A stretch of 64,000 nt of DNA from TMED88 sp964515335 (GCA_964515335.1 CAZETS010000006.1:1-64000), one strand, 5' to 3'. Positions 51,001 to 59,774 are shown, counted from the first letter of the stretch. The notes: a model not told the origin generated them from the sequence alone. Program-made: numbers and translations.

Positions 51001-51158
51001 CCTCGACGATGCTGACCCTGGTCATGGTGCCGGTGGCCTACAGCCTGGTGGACGGCGGAACCGAGCGGCTCCGGCGTTGGCTGCGTCCCGCGCGCTCGCG
51101 GCTCGCGCGCCGGCGCCCCGGCCCGGCGGCCGGTGCGGCGGAGGGAGGCGGGATCTGA
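48033..51158 (+). CDS. RND efflux pump, AcrB/HAE1 type
   Basis: 1041 residues, 12 membrane helices with two large periplasmic loops. It starts with SIRRPVFAAMLILGLVLLGF. The proton relay is in AIGLVIDDAIVVLESIYRR, and the second half has FTIMLSAPLSFIGGFVALSL and LLVLMGLVMKNGILLVDYIN. It exports hydrophobic compounds with proton import. The GTG start (48033) overlaps the adaptor's stop. Operon order tetR-MFP-RND. Confidence 0.96.
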   Translation: MNLSDVSIRRPVFAAMLILGLVLLGFISLGRLEMQMEPDIEFPFLIVVTDLRGASPGTVEREVTDVLEEHINAIEGIRSLSSLSSQGRSRISVEFSLGYDIDTKAQEVRDKVALARPFLPLDVEDPVVQKFDLNAQSMLTIVLGGPVTLRELSDFAEHEVKERLERLPGVGGVNLLGAREREIRVWLDPLRLAGYGLSVDEVSRTLRLENAELASGRIEGETREWSVTTQGKAVSVEEFGAIVVAERAGRVVQLRDVAVVEDGMAEARSVTRFNGQPGVAFEIQRQSGADLVSVARHVRAEVLEIREVLPPRIGIEIARDYAIYIETLVDTVFDDMLVAGALVVAVVLIFLREPRSTLIAALAIPASLIASFTLFYAMDLSINNMTLIALSLAIGLVIDDAIVVLESIYRRVEGGAEPRDAAQRGAREVGLAVVSTTLAVCAVFVPIAFMRSLVGRYFFEFGVAVTVAVCMSTLVALTLTPMLASRWLRVKKTHGAVYRFFERALGACERGYRGLLGAALRRRVLTAGIGLASVVGGLWVASTLPFDLFSRDDLNEASVRARLPVGTPLAATDRIARRMEGLLADHPDVRGVYAVTGSEILHEPNVARLDVILHPKHERDHPITQTFDELRERLAAELPELQEFSVGFPAYVDSGDGADLAYSLQGPDLARLERYANQLVARMKADPSLVDVKSSFETGRPQITLAIDRGRAADLGVTTAGMGRTIRTLLAGEKVGSFEESGRRHDVRVQVLPEYRDEPAKLQLIRVRAHTGQLVPLTNVVHPRIEEGPAEIRRENRTREIRLSANMAAEVPLGTGAKQLEQWGRELGIRPPDTLVAGGSARTMQETVSDIGFAFALALTALYMVLASLFNSFTHPFTIMLSAPLSFIGGFVALSLAGMSLDMMSGIGLLVLMGLVMKNGILLVDYINRLRGEGLGRDEAILAAGPVRMRPVLMTSGALIFGMLPTVLFAGVGSEFRAPMAMITIGGLLTSTMLTLVMVPVAYSLVDGGTERLRRWLRPARSRLARRRPGPAAGAAEGGGI

Positions 51159-51226
51159 CCAGCGAGGAAGTGCAGCACGGCCGCGTAGGGCCGGCCGGCG
51201 GGGGGCAGTTGCTACCCTCCTTCCCG

Positions 51227-51553
51227 ATGTTCGAACGGCTTTCGTCGACGGAACGCCTGCAGCTGATGAAGTTCGTCTGCTCGTTCGCCTGGGCGGATCT
51301 CGAGATCCGCCCCGAGGAGCGCGCCTTCATCGGGCGCCTGGTGGGCGGTCTCGATCTCGATCCGGACGAGGAGGTGCAGGTCCAGCAGTGGCTCGAGGTG
51401 CCACCGGCCCTGGACGGCCTCGATCCGACGACCATCCCCGCCGCGCACCGGCGGCTGTTCATCGCGGCGATCGAGGGCGTGATCGAGTCGGACGGCCGGC
51501 TCGCCCTCGAAGAGTCCGAGAGCCTCGAGGTCTTTCGTCAGCTGCTCGAGTGA
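51227..51553 (+). CDS. TerB-like (DUF533-type) protein
   Basis: 108 residues, all-helical, with FVCSFAWADLEIRPEERAFI near the N-terminus and AIEGVIESDGRLALEESESL near the C-terminus, the two acidic helix-turn segments of tellurite-resistance TerB-like domains. The role is unknown in most such proteins; metal binding by the acidic turns is possible. It follows the RND gene by 68 bases and may be cotranscribed. Confidence 0.83.
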   Translation: MFERLSSTERLQLMKFVCSFAWADLEIRPEERAFIGRLVGGLDLDPDEEVQVQQWLEVPPALDGLDPTTIPAAHRRLFIAAIEGVIESDGRLALEESESLEVFRQLLE

Positions 51554-51607
51554 TCGGGCGGCGCGGCAGCCCGCCGCGCCGGGTCGTCTTCCGGGCCGCT
51601 GCCGTCG

Positions 51608-52504
51608 CTACTCGGCGCGATCCTCCTGCGCCCTCGCCGGTCGCAGCAGCGCCTCCTGGGCGGTGGAGGCGACCAGCTCGCCTTCAAGCGTGTAGATCGT
51701 GCCCCGGGCGAGACCGCGCGCTCCGAAGGCCGCCGGACTGTCCTGGTGGTAGAGCAGCCACTCGTCGATGCGCGCCGGCTTGTGGAACCAGACGGCGTGG
51801 TCGAGGCTGGCGGTCATCAGCGGGCCGAGCTCGCCCATACGGCCGTGCGACTGGACGATGGAGTCGAGCAGCGAGAGGTCGCTCGCGTAGGCGAGCACGC
51901 ACTGGTGGAGGAACGGGTCGTCCGGCAGCTCGCGCACGGCCTTCAACCAGACGCAGCTCGGGCCCTCGTGGGTGTCGAGCGTGATGAACGTCGGCGGGTT
52001 CAGGTGTCGCGTCTCGATCGGTCCGCTGCGGCCCGCCCACTCGCGGAACTCGGGGCGGATCTGGTCGGCCAGCTTCCGGGCCCACTCGGTGCGGGTGAGC
52101 ACCTGCTCGGGCGGCGGAACGTCGGGCTTCGCGAGTTGGTGCGCGTAGCCGCGCTCGGCCTCGTGGAACGACACCGCCATGTTGAAGATCGCCTTGCCGC
52201 GCTGCTGCGCGACGACACGGCGGGTCGTGAACGAGCGACCGTCACGAATGCGGTCGACGGTGTACACGACGGGCACCGCGGGGTCGCCCGGACGCAGGAA
52301 GTAGCCGTGCAGCGAGTGCGCGGGCGTTCCCTCGACCGTATAGCCAGCGGCGCGCAGGGCCTGAGCGGCCACCTGCCCGCCGAAGAGGCGCCCGGGCCGT
52401 CGCTTCTCGTTGCGGCCCCGGTAGATGTTCTCGTCGATCTCTTCGAGGTCGAGCACCGCGAGCAGGTCCTCGATCGCCTCCTCGGGCCTGCTGTCGAATC
52501 TCAT
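51608..52504 (-). CDS. tesB: Acyl-CoA thioesterase II
   Basis: Hydrolyses acyl-CoA to fatty acid and CoA. The 298 residues hold two hot-dog domains: RLFGGQVAAQALRAAGYTV with HSLHGYFLRPGDP in the first, and TASLDHAVWFHKPARIDEWL with ARGLARGTIYTLEGELVAST in the second, including the Asp of SLDHAVWFH expected in the active site. Length is normal for TesB. ATG at 52504; MarR gene upstream on the same strand. Confidence 0.95.
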   Translation of the reverse strand: MRFDSRPEEAIEDLLAVLDLEEIDENIYRGRNEKRRPGRLFGGQVAAQALRAAGYTVEGTPAHSLHGYFLRPGDPAVPVVYTVDRIRDGRSFTTRRVVAQQRGKAIFNMAVSFHEAERGYAHQLAKPDVPPPEQVLTRTEWARKLADQIRPEFREWAGRSGPIETRHLNPPTFITLDTHEGPSCVWLKAVRELPDDPFLHQCVLAYASDLSLLDSIVQSHGRMGELGPLMTASLDHAVWFHKPARIDEWLLYHQDSPAAFGARGLARGTIYTLEGELVASTAQEALLRPARAQEDRAE

Positions 52505-52565
52505 GGGCGGCGGAGTATAGCGGCGCGGATCGCGCGCCCGGGAGGCGGCGTCGGGGGGTAGCCGC

Positions 52566-53108
52566 TCAGCGAGGCGATGCGGCGGGGGGCACGGCCGGTG
52601 CGACGATCGCCTCGGCGGATTCCGCGGCGATCGAGCCACCGTGTCGCAGCCGCCGTTCGAGCTCCCCGTCGATCAGGCCGGCGAGATCGTCGAAGGCGGC
52701 GAGAATGCCCTCGCGATTGCCCGTCGTGCACAGCTTTTCGACGACCTCGACGAGTGTGGCCTCGGTCCGCTCGAGCGCGGCGGTGCCGGCCGACGTGATC
52801 TCGATGCGAACGCCGCGCCCGTCGGTCTCGTCGGCGACCCGGCGCAGGCGGCTCTCCTTCTCGAGGCCGGCCACCAGCGCGGTCAGGGTCGGCCGCTTGA
52901 TGGCGACCTCGGCGGCCAGCTCGCCGGCGCGCTTCGGCCCGTGTCGCAGGAACAGCAGCAGCCGGTACTGCGGAAGGCTCAGGCCCGCGCCGCGGCACGC
53001 CTGCTCGAAGGCGCGGCTCAGGCAGACGATCGATCGCACTGCCCGCGCCGCACGGGCGTCGGTCGCGGTCGGGGGGCTCTTCGGTCGGGGGGCTTCGATC
53101 TCGTCCAC
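52566..53108 (-). CDS. MarR-family regulator
   Basis: 180 residues. The winged helix is LSLPQYRLLLFLRHGPKRAG, ELAAEVAIKRPTLTALVAGL and a wing RRVADETDGRGVRIEIT. N- and C-terminal helices make the dimer. Typical of regulators of thioesterase, CoA-ligase or efflux genes; it may act on the neighbouring tesB or on the CoA-ligase/oxidoreductase pair upstream. The C-terminal 25 residues are low-complexity (Ala/Pro). Confidence 0.9.
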   Translation of the reverse strand: MDEIEAPRPKSPPTATDARAARAVRSIVCLSRAFEQACRGAGLSLPQYRLLLFLRHGPKRAGELAAEVAIKRPTLTALVAGLEKESRLRRVADETDGRGVRIEITSAGTAALERTEATLVEVVEKLCTTGNREGILAAFDDLAGLIDGELERRLRHGGSIAAESAEAIVAPAVPPAASPR

Positions 53109-53190
53109 TACCCGGTCATCGTACCAGACGGGCGAAGCCGTTTCGGTGGAATTTCGACCGCTGCTGTGTGGTCGGGCGACTCTCGTCGTC

Positions 53191-54225
53191 TCACGCGCCT
53201 TCTCGTGCGCTCTCGGCCACTCGTCCCCGGGGCGACAGCCCGGCTTGCTCGTAGATCGCGTCGATCACCGCCATGTTGCGCACGCCGTCCGGGCCATCGG
53301 TGACGGGTGACCGGCCGCTGCGCACGGAATCGACGAAGGCTCGCAGCTGACCCGTGTACGTCGGCTCCCCGCGCAGCCGGTGCACGGCGCGCTCGTCCGG
53401 ACCTCGGACCGTGACGCGGTGGTAGACGTGCGGGGCGATCGGGTTGAAGATCCGGATCGAGCCCCGCGCGCAGCGCACCACACACGACAGCCGCAAGAGC
53501 GCGAGTGAGCAGAGCGAGACGGTCATGCGCGCGGTGCTTCCGTTCGCGAAGGCGAGTTCGGCCCGCATGAAGCGGTCGACGCCCGGACTCGATTCGCGGG
53601 CGCGCGCCGAGACGACGGTGGGCTCGTCGCCTCCGAAGGTGCGGATCATGTTCACCGTGTAGGCGCCGAGGTCCATGGTGGCGCCGCCGGCGAGATCGAG
53701 CCGGTAGCGGATGTTGCCCGGGGCCAGCATCGGGACGCAGAAGGCGGCCTCGACGTGCTCGACGCGGCCGAGCCCGCCGCCCGCGAGCGTTTCGGACACG
53801 AAGCGGGTCACCGGGTGGTAGCGCCAGTGGAATGCCTCCATGAGGATGCGTCCGTGCCGTTCGGCCGCCTCCGTCATGGCACGGGCCTCGTCGGCGTTCG
53901 ACGCCAGCGGCTTCTCGCAGAGCACGTGCTTGCCGGCCTCGAGGGCGCGGATCGTCCACTCGCAGTGGTGGCTGTTGGGCAGCGGGTTGTAGATCGCGTC
54001 GAGCGACTCGTCGGCGATCAGCGCTTCGTAGCCGTCGTGGACGCGGGGGATGCGATGCTTCCTGGCGAACCGCTCGGCGCGGGATCGCTCGCGCGCGGCC
54101 ACCGCGGCGATCTCGACTTCCGGCACGGCGCGTGCGGGCGCGATCAGTGCCATCGGCGTGATGCGGGCCGCGCCGAGCGTGCCGATGCGGATGGGGCGGT
54201 CGGTCGCGTGGGCGGGAGCGCTCAG
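53191..54225 (-). CDS. Gfo/Idh/MocA-family oxidoreductase
   Basis: 344 residues. An N-terminal Rossmann fold (IRIGTLGAARITPMALI) is followed by AIYNPLPNSHHCEWTIRALE and GKHVLCEKPLASNADEA, the family signature with the catalytic Lys (EKP), then MEAFHWRYHP and DLGAYTVNMIR in the C-terminal domain. No ATG, GTG or TTG lies in the right place. CTG at 54225-54223 overlaps the CoA-ligase stop and has GGAGG five bases before it, so I take this rare start. It oxidises or reduces a sugar- or polyol-like alcohol; the substrate is unknown. Confidence 0.88.
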   Translation of the reverse strand: MSAPAHATDRPIRIGTLGAARITPMALIAPARAVPEVEIAAVAARERSRAERFARKHRIPRVHDGYEALIADESLDAIYNPLPNSHHCEWTIRALEAGKHVLCEKPLASNADEARAMTEAAERHGRILMEAFHWRYHPVTRFVSETLAGGGLGRVEHVEAAFCVPMLAPGNIRYRLDLAGGATMDLGAYTVNMIRTFGGDEPTVVSARARESSPGVDRFMRAELAFANGSTARMTVSLCSLALLRLSCVVRCARGSIRIFNPIAPHVYHRVTVRGPDERAVHRLRGEPTYTGQLRAFVDSVRSGRSPVTDGPDGVRNMAVIDAIYEQAGLSPRGRVAESAREGA

Positions 54226-55799
54226 TTGACCCTCCGCTTCCCTTCCCAGTACTGCTCGCGCAGCTTGAACTTCTGCAGCTTGCCCGTGGCCGTGCGCGGC
54301 AGCTCGGGCACGAAGTCGACGCTGGTCGGGCACTTGAAGTGGCTCATGCGTTCACGGCAGAAGGCGACCAGCCCGGCTTCGTCGGCCGTCTCGTCCGAGC
54401 GCACCACCACCAGCGCCTTCGGTGTCTCGCCCCACTTCTCGTGCGGCACGCCGATCACCGCGCACTCGAGCACCGCGGGATGCTGGTAGAGCACGTCCTC
54501 GATCTCCGGAGAGCTGATGTTCTCGCCGCCCGAGATGATCACGTCCTTCTTGCGATCGACGATGTGGATGCAGCGCGTCTCGTCCCACACCCCGAGGTCG
54601 CCGGTATGGAACCAGCCGTCCGGCAGCGCGGCGCGAGTCTGGTCGGGCTGCTCGTAGTAGCCGGCGAAGACCACGTTCGAGCGTGCGCACACCTCGCCGA
54701 CGGTCTCGGCGTCCATCGGCACGGGCTTGCCGTCGTCGTCGAGCACCGCCATCTCGACGCCAATCGCCGGCACGCCGGCGTGCGAGCGCCGCGTGTAGTC
54801 GTCGGCGGCCGTGTTGTGGTCCGGGTGGTTGACGGTGAGCAGGGGCGCGGTCTCGGTGAGGCCGTAGATCTCGATGAACTGCCAGCCGAGCTCCTGCTCG
54901 AGCCGTTCGATGAAGGCGGCGGGCGGCGGCGCGCCGGCCACGGTGAAGCGCGGCTTCGTCTCGATCGTGTGCGCGCCCTTGTCGGAGAAGTCGAGGATGG
55001 TGCGCAGCACGGCCGGCGCCATGCAAGCGAAGGTGACCCGCTCGCGGGCCATCAGCTCGTAGATGCGCTGCCCGTCCACCGCACGCAGCACCACGTGGGT
55101 GCCGCCCATGCCGGTCAGCGCGTAGACGCCGCCCCAGCCGTTGCAGTGGAACATCGGCAGGGTCCACAGCTCGACGTCGTCGTGTCGCAGGCCGAGGTGG
55201 GCGATCAGGTTGTAGGCGTTCAGGTAGCAGTTGCGGTGGGTCAGCATCACGCCCTTCGGGCGGGCGGTCGTGCCGGACGTGTAGTTGATGCTGACGAGGT
55301 CGTTCTCGCCGACACCGGCTGGCGGCGGAGGCTCGCCGGACGCCGCGGCGACGAGGCGATTCCAGTCGAGCCAGCCCTCGGGCGGGTCGAGATCTTCGTC
55401 CCGCGCCACGATGCGGTCCTTCACCGCCGCTAGCTCGCCGATGATCTCGTCGACGACCTCCGTGTACTCCCAGTCGACGAGCAGCGTCCGCACCCCGGCG
55501 TGTCCGAGGATGTACGCGTGGTCGGCCGCCGCCAGCCGGTAGTTGAGCGGCACGAGCACGGCGCCGATCTGGCTGGTTGCGTAGAAGCTCTCGAGGAAGA
55601 AGTGACTGTTCGGGGAGAGGATGCAGACGCGGTCGCCGCGGCCGACGCCCAGCCCGAGCAGGGCGTTCGAGAGTCGGTTCACCCGCTCGGCGAGAGCGCG
55701 GTAGGTGAGCCTCGATTCGCCGTCGACCACGGCGGTCTTGTCGGGATAGACCTGCGCGGCGCGGCGCAGGAAATCGTCGACGAGCAGGGGCACCTCCAT
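54222..55799 (-). CDS. Acyl-CoA synthetase (AMP-binding, class I)
   Basis: Activates a fatty or aryl acid to its CoA ester with ATP. The 525 residues hold INYTSGTTARPKGVMLTHRN (phosphate-binding loop), IEIYGLTETAP, GWFHTGDLGVWD and the C-terminal DRKKDVIISGGENISSPEIE, with PRTATGKLQKFKLRE carrying the catalytic Lys. MEVPLLVDDFLRRAAQVYP at the N-terminus supports ATG 55799. Tail-overlaps the oxidoreductase. It stands divergent from a crotonase, so together they suggest CoA-ester degradation. Confidence 0.95.
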   Translation of the reverse strand: MEVPLLVDDFLRRAAQVYPDKTAVVDGESRLTYRALAERVNRLSNALLGLGVGRGDRVCILSPNSHFFLESFYATSQIGAVLVPLNYRLAAADHAYILGHAGVRTLLVDWEYTEVVDEIIGELAAVKDRIVARDEDLDPPEGWLDWNRLVAAASGEPPPPAGVGENDLVSINYTSGTTARPKGVMLTHRNCYLNAYNLIAHLGLRHDDVELWTLPMFHCNGWGGVYALTGMGGTHVVLRAVDGQRIYELMARERVTFACMAPAVLRTILDFSDKGAHTIETKPRFTVAGAPPPAAFIERLEQELGWQFIEIYGLTETAPLLTVNHPDHNTAADDYTRRSHAGVPAIGVEMAVLDDDGKPVPMDAETVGEVCARSNVVFAGYYEQPDQTRAALPDGWFHTGDLGVWDETRCIHIVDRKKDVIISGGENISSPEIEDVLYQHPAVLECAVIGVPHEKWGETPKALVVVRSDETADEAGLVAFCRERMSHFKCPTSVDFVPELPRTATGKLQKFKLREQYWEGKRRVN

Positions 55800-55967
55800 G
55801 GGCTGCGTCGTCCTCCGAGTGTGTTCGTGGGCGGAAGCCGGATGGTACCGCCGCTCCGCCGCGCGCGACCCCCCGCGCGCGATCGCGTATGCTGACCGGC
55901 CCGCCGCTCGTCCGCGTTGCGCGAGTGCGAAGAGCCTGGGCGACGCGGTCCACCCGGGAGCCCGGCC

Positions 55968-56738
55968 ATGAGCACAGTGCGCTACGAGACCCGAGCCACT
56001 ACGGCCGTCGTCACCATCGACCGGCCCGAGGTGCGCAACTGCGTAGACGGCCCGACCGCGACGGAGCTGGCGGCCGCCTTTCGCCGCTTCGAGGCCGACG
56101 ACGACCTCTGCGTGGCGATCCTGACCGGTGCCGACGGCTGCTTCTGCGCGGGCGCCGACCTCAAGGCGGTGTCCGAGCGGCGCGGCAACCAGGTGCGCCT
56201 CGACGGCGACGGCCCGATGGGGCCGAGCCGGATGCTCCTCGAGAAGCCGGTGATCGCCGCCGTCGAAGGCCATGCGGTGGCCGGCGGGCTCGAGCTCGCT
56301 CTGTGGTGCGACATGCGGGTGGCGGCGCGCGACGCGGTCTTCGGCGTGTTCTGCCGGCGTTGGGGGGTGCCGCTGATCGACGGCGGCACGATCCGGTTGC
56401 CGCGCCTCGTGGGGCAGAGCGTCGCCATGGACATGATCCTGACGGGGCGAGGCGTCGAGGGCGAGGAGGCGCTACGCGTCGGGCTGGCGAACCGGCTCGT
56501 CGAGCCCGGCGAGGCGCTCGGCGCGGCGTTGGCGCTCGCCGACGACCTCGCGAAGTTCCCGCAGCGCTGCATGCGCTGGGATCGGCTCTCGGCGATCAGG
56601 CAGTGGTCGCTCGACATCGACGAAGCGCTGGTCGACGAGACGCGTGGCGGACTCGAAGTGATCCGCTCGGGCGAGACGGCCGAAGGCGCCGCCCGGTTCG
56701 CCGGCGGCGCGGGGCGGCACGGCTCGTTCGGCGACTGA
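55968..56738 (+). CDS. Enoyl-CoA hydratase (crotonase family)
   Basis: 256 residues. The crotonase pattern is complete: VVTIDRPEVRNCVDGPTATE, GCFCAGADLKAVSE (first oxyanion segment), AVEGHAVAGGLELALWCDMR (second), then a Glu-rich stretch FGVFCRRWGVPLIDGGTIRL and LVGQSVAMDMILTGR. One catalytic Glu position appears replaced (GVPLIDGG), as in other non-hydratase crotonases, so the exact reaction is open. Divergent from the CoA synthetase. Confidence 0.93.
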   Translation: MSTVRYETRATTAVVTIDRPEVRNCVDGPTATELAAAFRRFEADDDLCVAILTGADGCFCAGADLKAVSERRGNQVRLDGDGPMGPSRMLLEKPVIAAVEGHAVAGGLELALWCDMRVAARDAVFGVFCRRWGVPLIDGGTIRLPRLVGQSVAMDMILTGRGVEGEEALRVGLANRLVEPGEALGAALALADDLAKFPQRCMRWDRLSAIRQWSLDIDEALVDETRGGLEVIRSGETAEGAARFAGGAGRHGSFGD

Positions 56739-56816
56739 GGGGGATGTGCGACCGGGCGTCGGGGATCGGCTACCGTCGCCCGCCGATCGACTCGCAGCAT
56801 CCGGGGGGGGACGAAC

Positions 56817-57446
56817 ATGAAGCGGGACGACATCGCATGGTGGGCCGCGCCCGAGGTGCGCATCCTCGGCCAGGACGAGGACGAGGGCGCGCCGCCGCGG
56901 CGCGAGGACCCGCTGGTCTCGCGCATGCTCGAGACGCGCACCGTGGTGCTCGCGGGCCAGGTCGACGAGAAGCTCGCCGAGCGCGTCGTCTCGCAGCTGC
57001 TCATCCTGAACGGCATCTCCCACGACCCGATCCGCATGGTCATCACGACGCCTGGGGGGCACGTCGACTCGGGCTTCGCGATCTACGACATGATGCGCTT
57101 CATCGAGTCGCCGGTGATCACGATCGGGGCCGGATGGGTGGCGAGCATCGGCGTGCCGATCCTGCTGGCCGCGGAGAAGGACTGCCGCTACTCGCTGCCC
57201 CACACCCGCTTCCTGCTCCACCAGCCGAGCGGGGGGGCCGGCGGCCAGGCCGCCGACATCCGCATCGCCGCGGAGGAGATCCTGAAGCTGCGCGCCCGCC
57301 TCAATGAGCTGATCGCCACCGAGACCGGCCAGGACGTCCTCAAGATCGAGCAGGACAGCGACCGCAACTTCTGGATGACCGCCGAGCAGGCCCTCGAGTA
57401 CGGCCTGGTGACGCGGCTGATTACTTCCGCGGCCGAGGTGGGCTGA
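56817..57446 (+). CDS. clpP: ClpP-type serine protease
   Basis: 209 residues. Core motifs: ITTPGGHVDSGFAIYDMM, the nucleophile Ser in AGWVASIGVPIL, the His in HTRFLLHQPSGG and the Asp in DSDRNFWMTAEQALEYGLV. The oligomer degrades proteins fed by a Clp ATPase, which is not in the window. The N-terminus is unusually long (about 35 residues before the strand TRTVVLAGQV) and the GAGWVASIGV motif replaces the common GQAASMGA, so this is a divergent second-type ClpP. Monocistronic-looking; moaA follows. Confidence 0.93.
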   Translation: MKRDDIAWWAAPEVRILGQDEDEGAPPRREDPLVSRMLETRTVVLAGQVDEKLAERVVSQLLILNGISHDPIRMVITTPGGHVDSGFAIYDMMRFIESPVITIGAGWVASIGVPILLAAEKDCRYSLPHTRFLLHQPSGGAGGQAADIRIAAEEILKLRARLNELIATETGQDVLKIEQDSDRNFWMTAEQALEYGLVTRLITSAAEVG

Positions 57447-57601
57447 GGTCGGCGCCCGGCGCGTGTTCGCGTGCGGGCTGAGGGTTGGCGCCCGAACTTG
57501 CCGGTTGGGTTGCGAAAATCCACCGTGGCCGTTTTGAGCTTCGTGCTGCCGGTGTACCCTGGTCGGCCGTCTGCGCCCCGCTGCCGGAGACCCGTCACCC
57601 C

Positions 57602-58660
57602 GTGGATCTAGACGCCGATCAGCCCCTCTCGCCGCTTCGCGACCGACTCGATCGGCCGTTGCGCGACCTGCGCGTCTCGGTGACCGACCGCTGCAATTTA
57701 CGCTGCACGTACTGCATGCCGGCCGAGATCTTCGGCGAACGCTACGAGTTCCTGCCCCGCGACCAGATCCTGAGCTTCGAGGAGGTGCTGCGGCTGGTCG
57801 GCCTGATGGTGCCGTTCGGCGTGTCGAAGGTGCGCATCACCGGCGGCGAGCCGCTCCTGCGTCACGACCTGCCGAAGCTCGTCCAGGGCATCCGGGCGCT
57901 GCCGGGCATCGAGGAGATCGCGCTCACCACCAACGGCACGCTGCTCAAGTACATGGCCGGTCATCTGCATCGGTCCGGGCTCTCGCGCATGACGATCAGT
58001 CTCGACAGCCTCGACCCGCAGGTGTTCTCGGAGATGAACGGCGGCAAGCTCGACGTCGCCGCCGTACTGGAGGGCATGGAGACCGCCGATCGGGTGGGCT
58101 TCTCGCCGCTCAAGGTCAACTGCGTGGTGCAGAAGGGGGTGAACGATCACACCCTGGTCGAGCTGGCGCGCTTCGCGAAGGAGCGCGGTCACATCGTCCG
58201 CTTCATCGAGTACATGGACGTCGGCACGCGCAACACCTGGGACCTTTCGCAGGTGCTGTCCGGCGAAGAAATCGTCGAGATGATCGGCCGTGCGCTGCCC
58301 CTCGAGCCGCTCTCGCCGAACTACCGTGGTGAGGTCGCACGGCGCTACCGCTACGCGGACGGGGAAGGCGAGATCGGCGTGATCACCTCGGTGTCGCGCC
58401 CCTTCTGCGGTGACTGCTCGCGCGCGAGGCTCACCACGGACGGCGAGCTCGTCACCTGCCTCTTCGCGACCGGCGGCACCGACCTGCGCACGCCGCTCCG
58501 CGACGGTGCGAGCGACGACGAGCTTCGGGCCATCATCCGCGGCACCTGGGCGGGGCGGCGCGATCGCTACTCGGAGGAGCGCGGCGAGATCCTCCGTGGC
58601 GAGCGCGACCCGGGCGAGAGCAGGAGCGGCCGGGTCGAGATGTACCATATTGGCGGGTAG
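57602..58660 (+). CDS. moaA: GTP 3',8-cyclase
   Basis: Radical-SAM enzyme that begins molybdenum cofactor synthesis. The 352 residues have LRVSVTDRCNLRCTYCMPAE (4Fe-4S for SAM), VRITGGEPLLRHDL, TTNGTLL, TISLDSLDPQVFSEM, VRFIEYMDVG and a C-terminal cluster CGDCSRARLTTDG...CLF, with the final residues ending HIGG (the usual double-Gly tail is HIGG). GTG at 57602 starts the protein. No other mo-gene is adjacent. Confidence 0.96.
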   Translation: MDLDADQPLSPLRDRLDRPLRDLRVSVTDRCNLRCTYCMPAEIFGERYEFLPRDQILSFEEVLRLVGLMVPFGVSKVRITGGEPLLRHDLPKLVQGIRALPGIEEIALTTNGTLLKYMAGHLHRSGLSRMTISLDSLDPQVFSEMNGGKLDVAAVLEGMETADRVGFSPLKVNCVVQKGVNDHTLVELARFAKERGHIVRFIEYMDVGTRNTWDLSQVLSGEEIVEMIGRALPLEPLSPNYRGEVARRYRYADGEGEIGVITSVSRPFCGDCSRARLTTDGELVTCLFATGGTDLRTPLRDGASDDELRAIIRGTWAGRRDRYSEERGEILRGERDPGESRSGRVEMYHIGG

Positions 58661-59774
58661 GGGCAGCTCGTCGCCAGTCCCGCGGCGCGTGTTGGCGTTC
58701 GTGCTCGGCGCCGGCGCCGCCCTGGTGGCGGTCGAGCTGGCGCTGTGGCTGCTCGCGACGACGAGCCGATCGCCGCTTCTCTTCATCGACGGAACGCCGC
58801 TGGCGACCATCGAGCGGTTTCGTCTCGAGCCGCACTCCGCGTACCTCGGACACCGCACCAACGCGGGTGGCTACAACGACGGGCCCTTCGCGGTCGGCGG
58901 GCCCGATCTCGACGTGATCGCGGTCGTGGCCGACTCGTTCGGCGTCGGCATCGTGCCACGACCTCTCGGCTTCGTGGACGTCGCGGAGCGGGCGCTGGCA
59001 GACACCCGCACCCCGGGCGACCGGCCGGTCGCGCTCCACAACTTCGGCGTTCCCGCCATCGGCGTGCCCGAATACGAGTGGCTGCTGGCCAGTGAGGTGC
59101 CCGCCTATGTGCCGCGGGCGGCGGTCGTCGTGCTCTTCCTCGCCAACGACCTGGCGAGCGCGATCCCGCGGCCGCGGCGTTGGCTGGATCTCCGCGAATG
59201 GCGGACGCTGATCGTGCTGGGGCGGGTGGCGAGATGGGCCGAGGAGCGGAGACGCGAGTCGCCGGGCGTTTCCCCGGCGCCGGCAGCCGAGCCGTGGACC
59301 GAGTCGTCCGAGCCCAGCATGTCGCACGACGCCTACGCGCGCGTCGTGGCCTCGCAGTGGCGCAGCCTCGACCCGGCCGGCCCCGACGCGCCCGCTCGCC
59401 TCGAAGCCCTGTTGGCGGCGCTCTCTCGCATGCGCGCCCGCGCCGGCTTCCCGATTCTCGTCGCGCTCGCGCCGGCGGATCCGCAGGTCTCGAATCGGAG
59501 CCGGGCCGAGTTCGTCGAGACCCGTCCCGAGCTGGCGCGGATGGACGTCGATGCGGTGCACGAAATGGTTGCAGCGCGGCTGCGGGCGGACGGATTCGAG
59601 ACCCTCGATCTGCTGCCGGTCCTGCGTGCCGCGGAACAGGGCGCGTCCACCTACCACCCGCGCGACTCGCACTGGAACGTTCGCGGCAACGCCGTCGCCG
59701 GCCGGGCATTGGCCGACTTTCTGGCGCGGACGGTTCTCGGGCCTGATGAGGCGCCGCCGGCGCTTGCGCGGTAG
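58650..59774 (+). CDS. SGNH-hydrolase-like membrane-anchored protein
   Basis: 374 residues with an N-terminal membrane helix (VLAFVLGAGAALVAVELALW). SGNH-like blocks follow: VVADSFGVG (Ser96), NFGVPAIGV (Asn/Gly), LFLANDLAS and a C-terminal HPRDSHWNVRGN carrying the Asp-x-His pair. Relatives remove or transfer acyl groups on polysaccharides. TTG at 58650 overlaps the moaA stop; a GTG at 58689 is an alternative start directly at the membrane helix. Confidence 0.83.
   Translation: MAGRGSSSPVPRRVLAFVLGAGAALVAVELALWLLATTSRSPLLFIDGTPLATIERFRLEPHSAYLGHRTNAGGYNDGPFAVGGPDLDVIAVVADSFGVGIVPRPLGFVDVAERALADTRTPGDRPVALHNFGVPAIGVPEYEWLLASEVPAYVPRAAVVVLFLANDLASAIPRPRRWLDLREWRTLIVLGRVARWAEERRRESPGVSPAPAAEPWTESSEPSMSHDAYARVVASQWRSLDPAGPDAPARLEALLAALSRMRARAGFPILVALAPADPQVSNRSRAEFVETRPELARMDVDAVHEMVAARLRADGFETLDLLPVLRAAEQGASTYHPRDSHWNVRGNAVAGRALADFLARTVLGPDEAPPALAR

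Noticed and set aside
57447..57601. Molybdenum-cofactor riboswitch before moaA
   Set aside because: The 155-base leader shows no arrangement of stems that I can match to that element.
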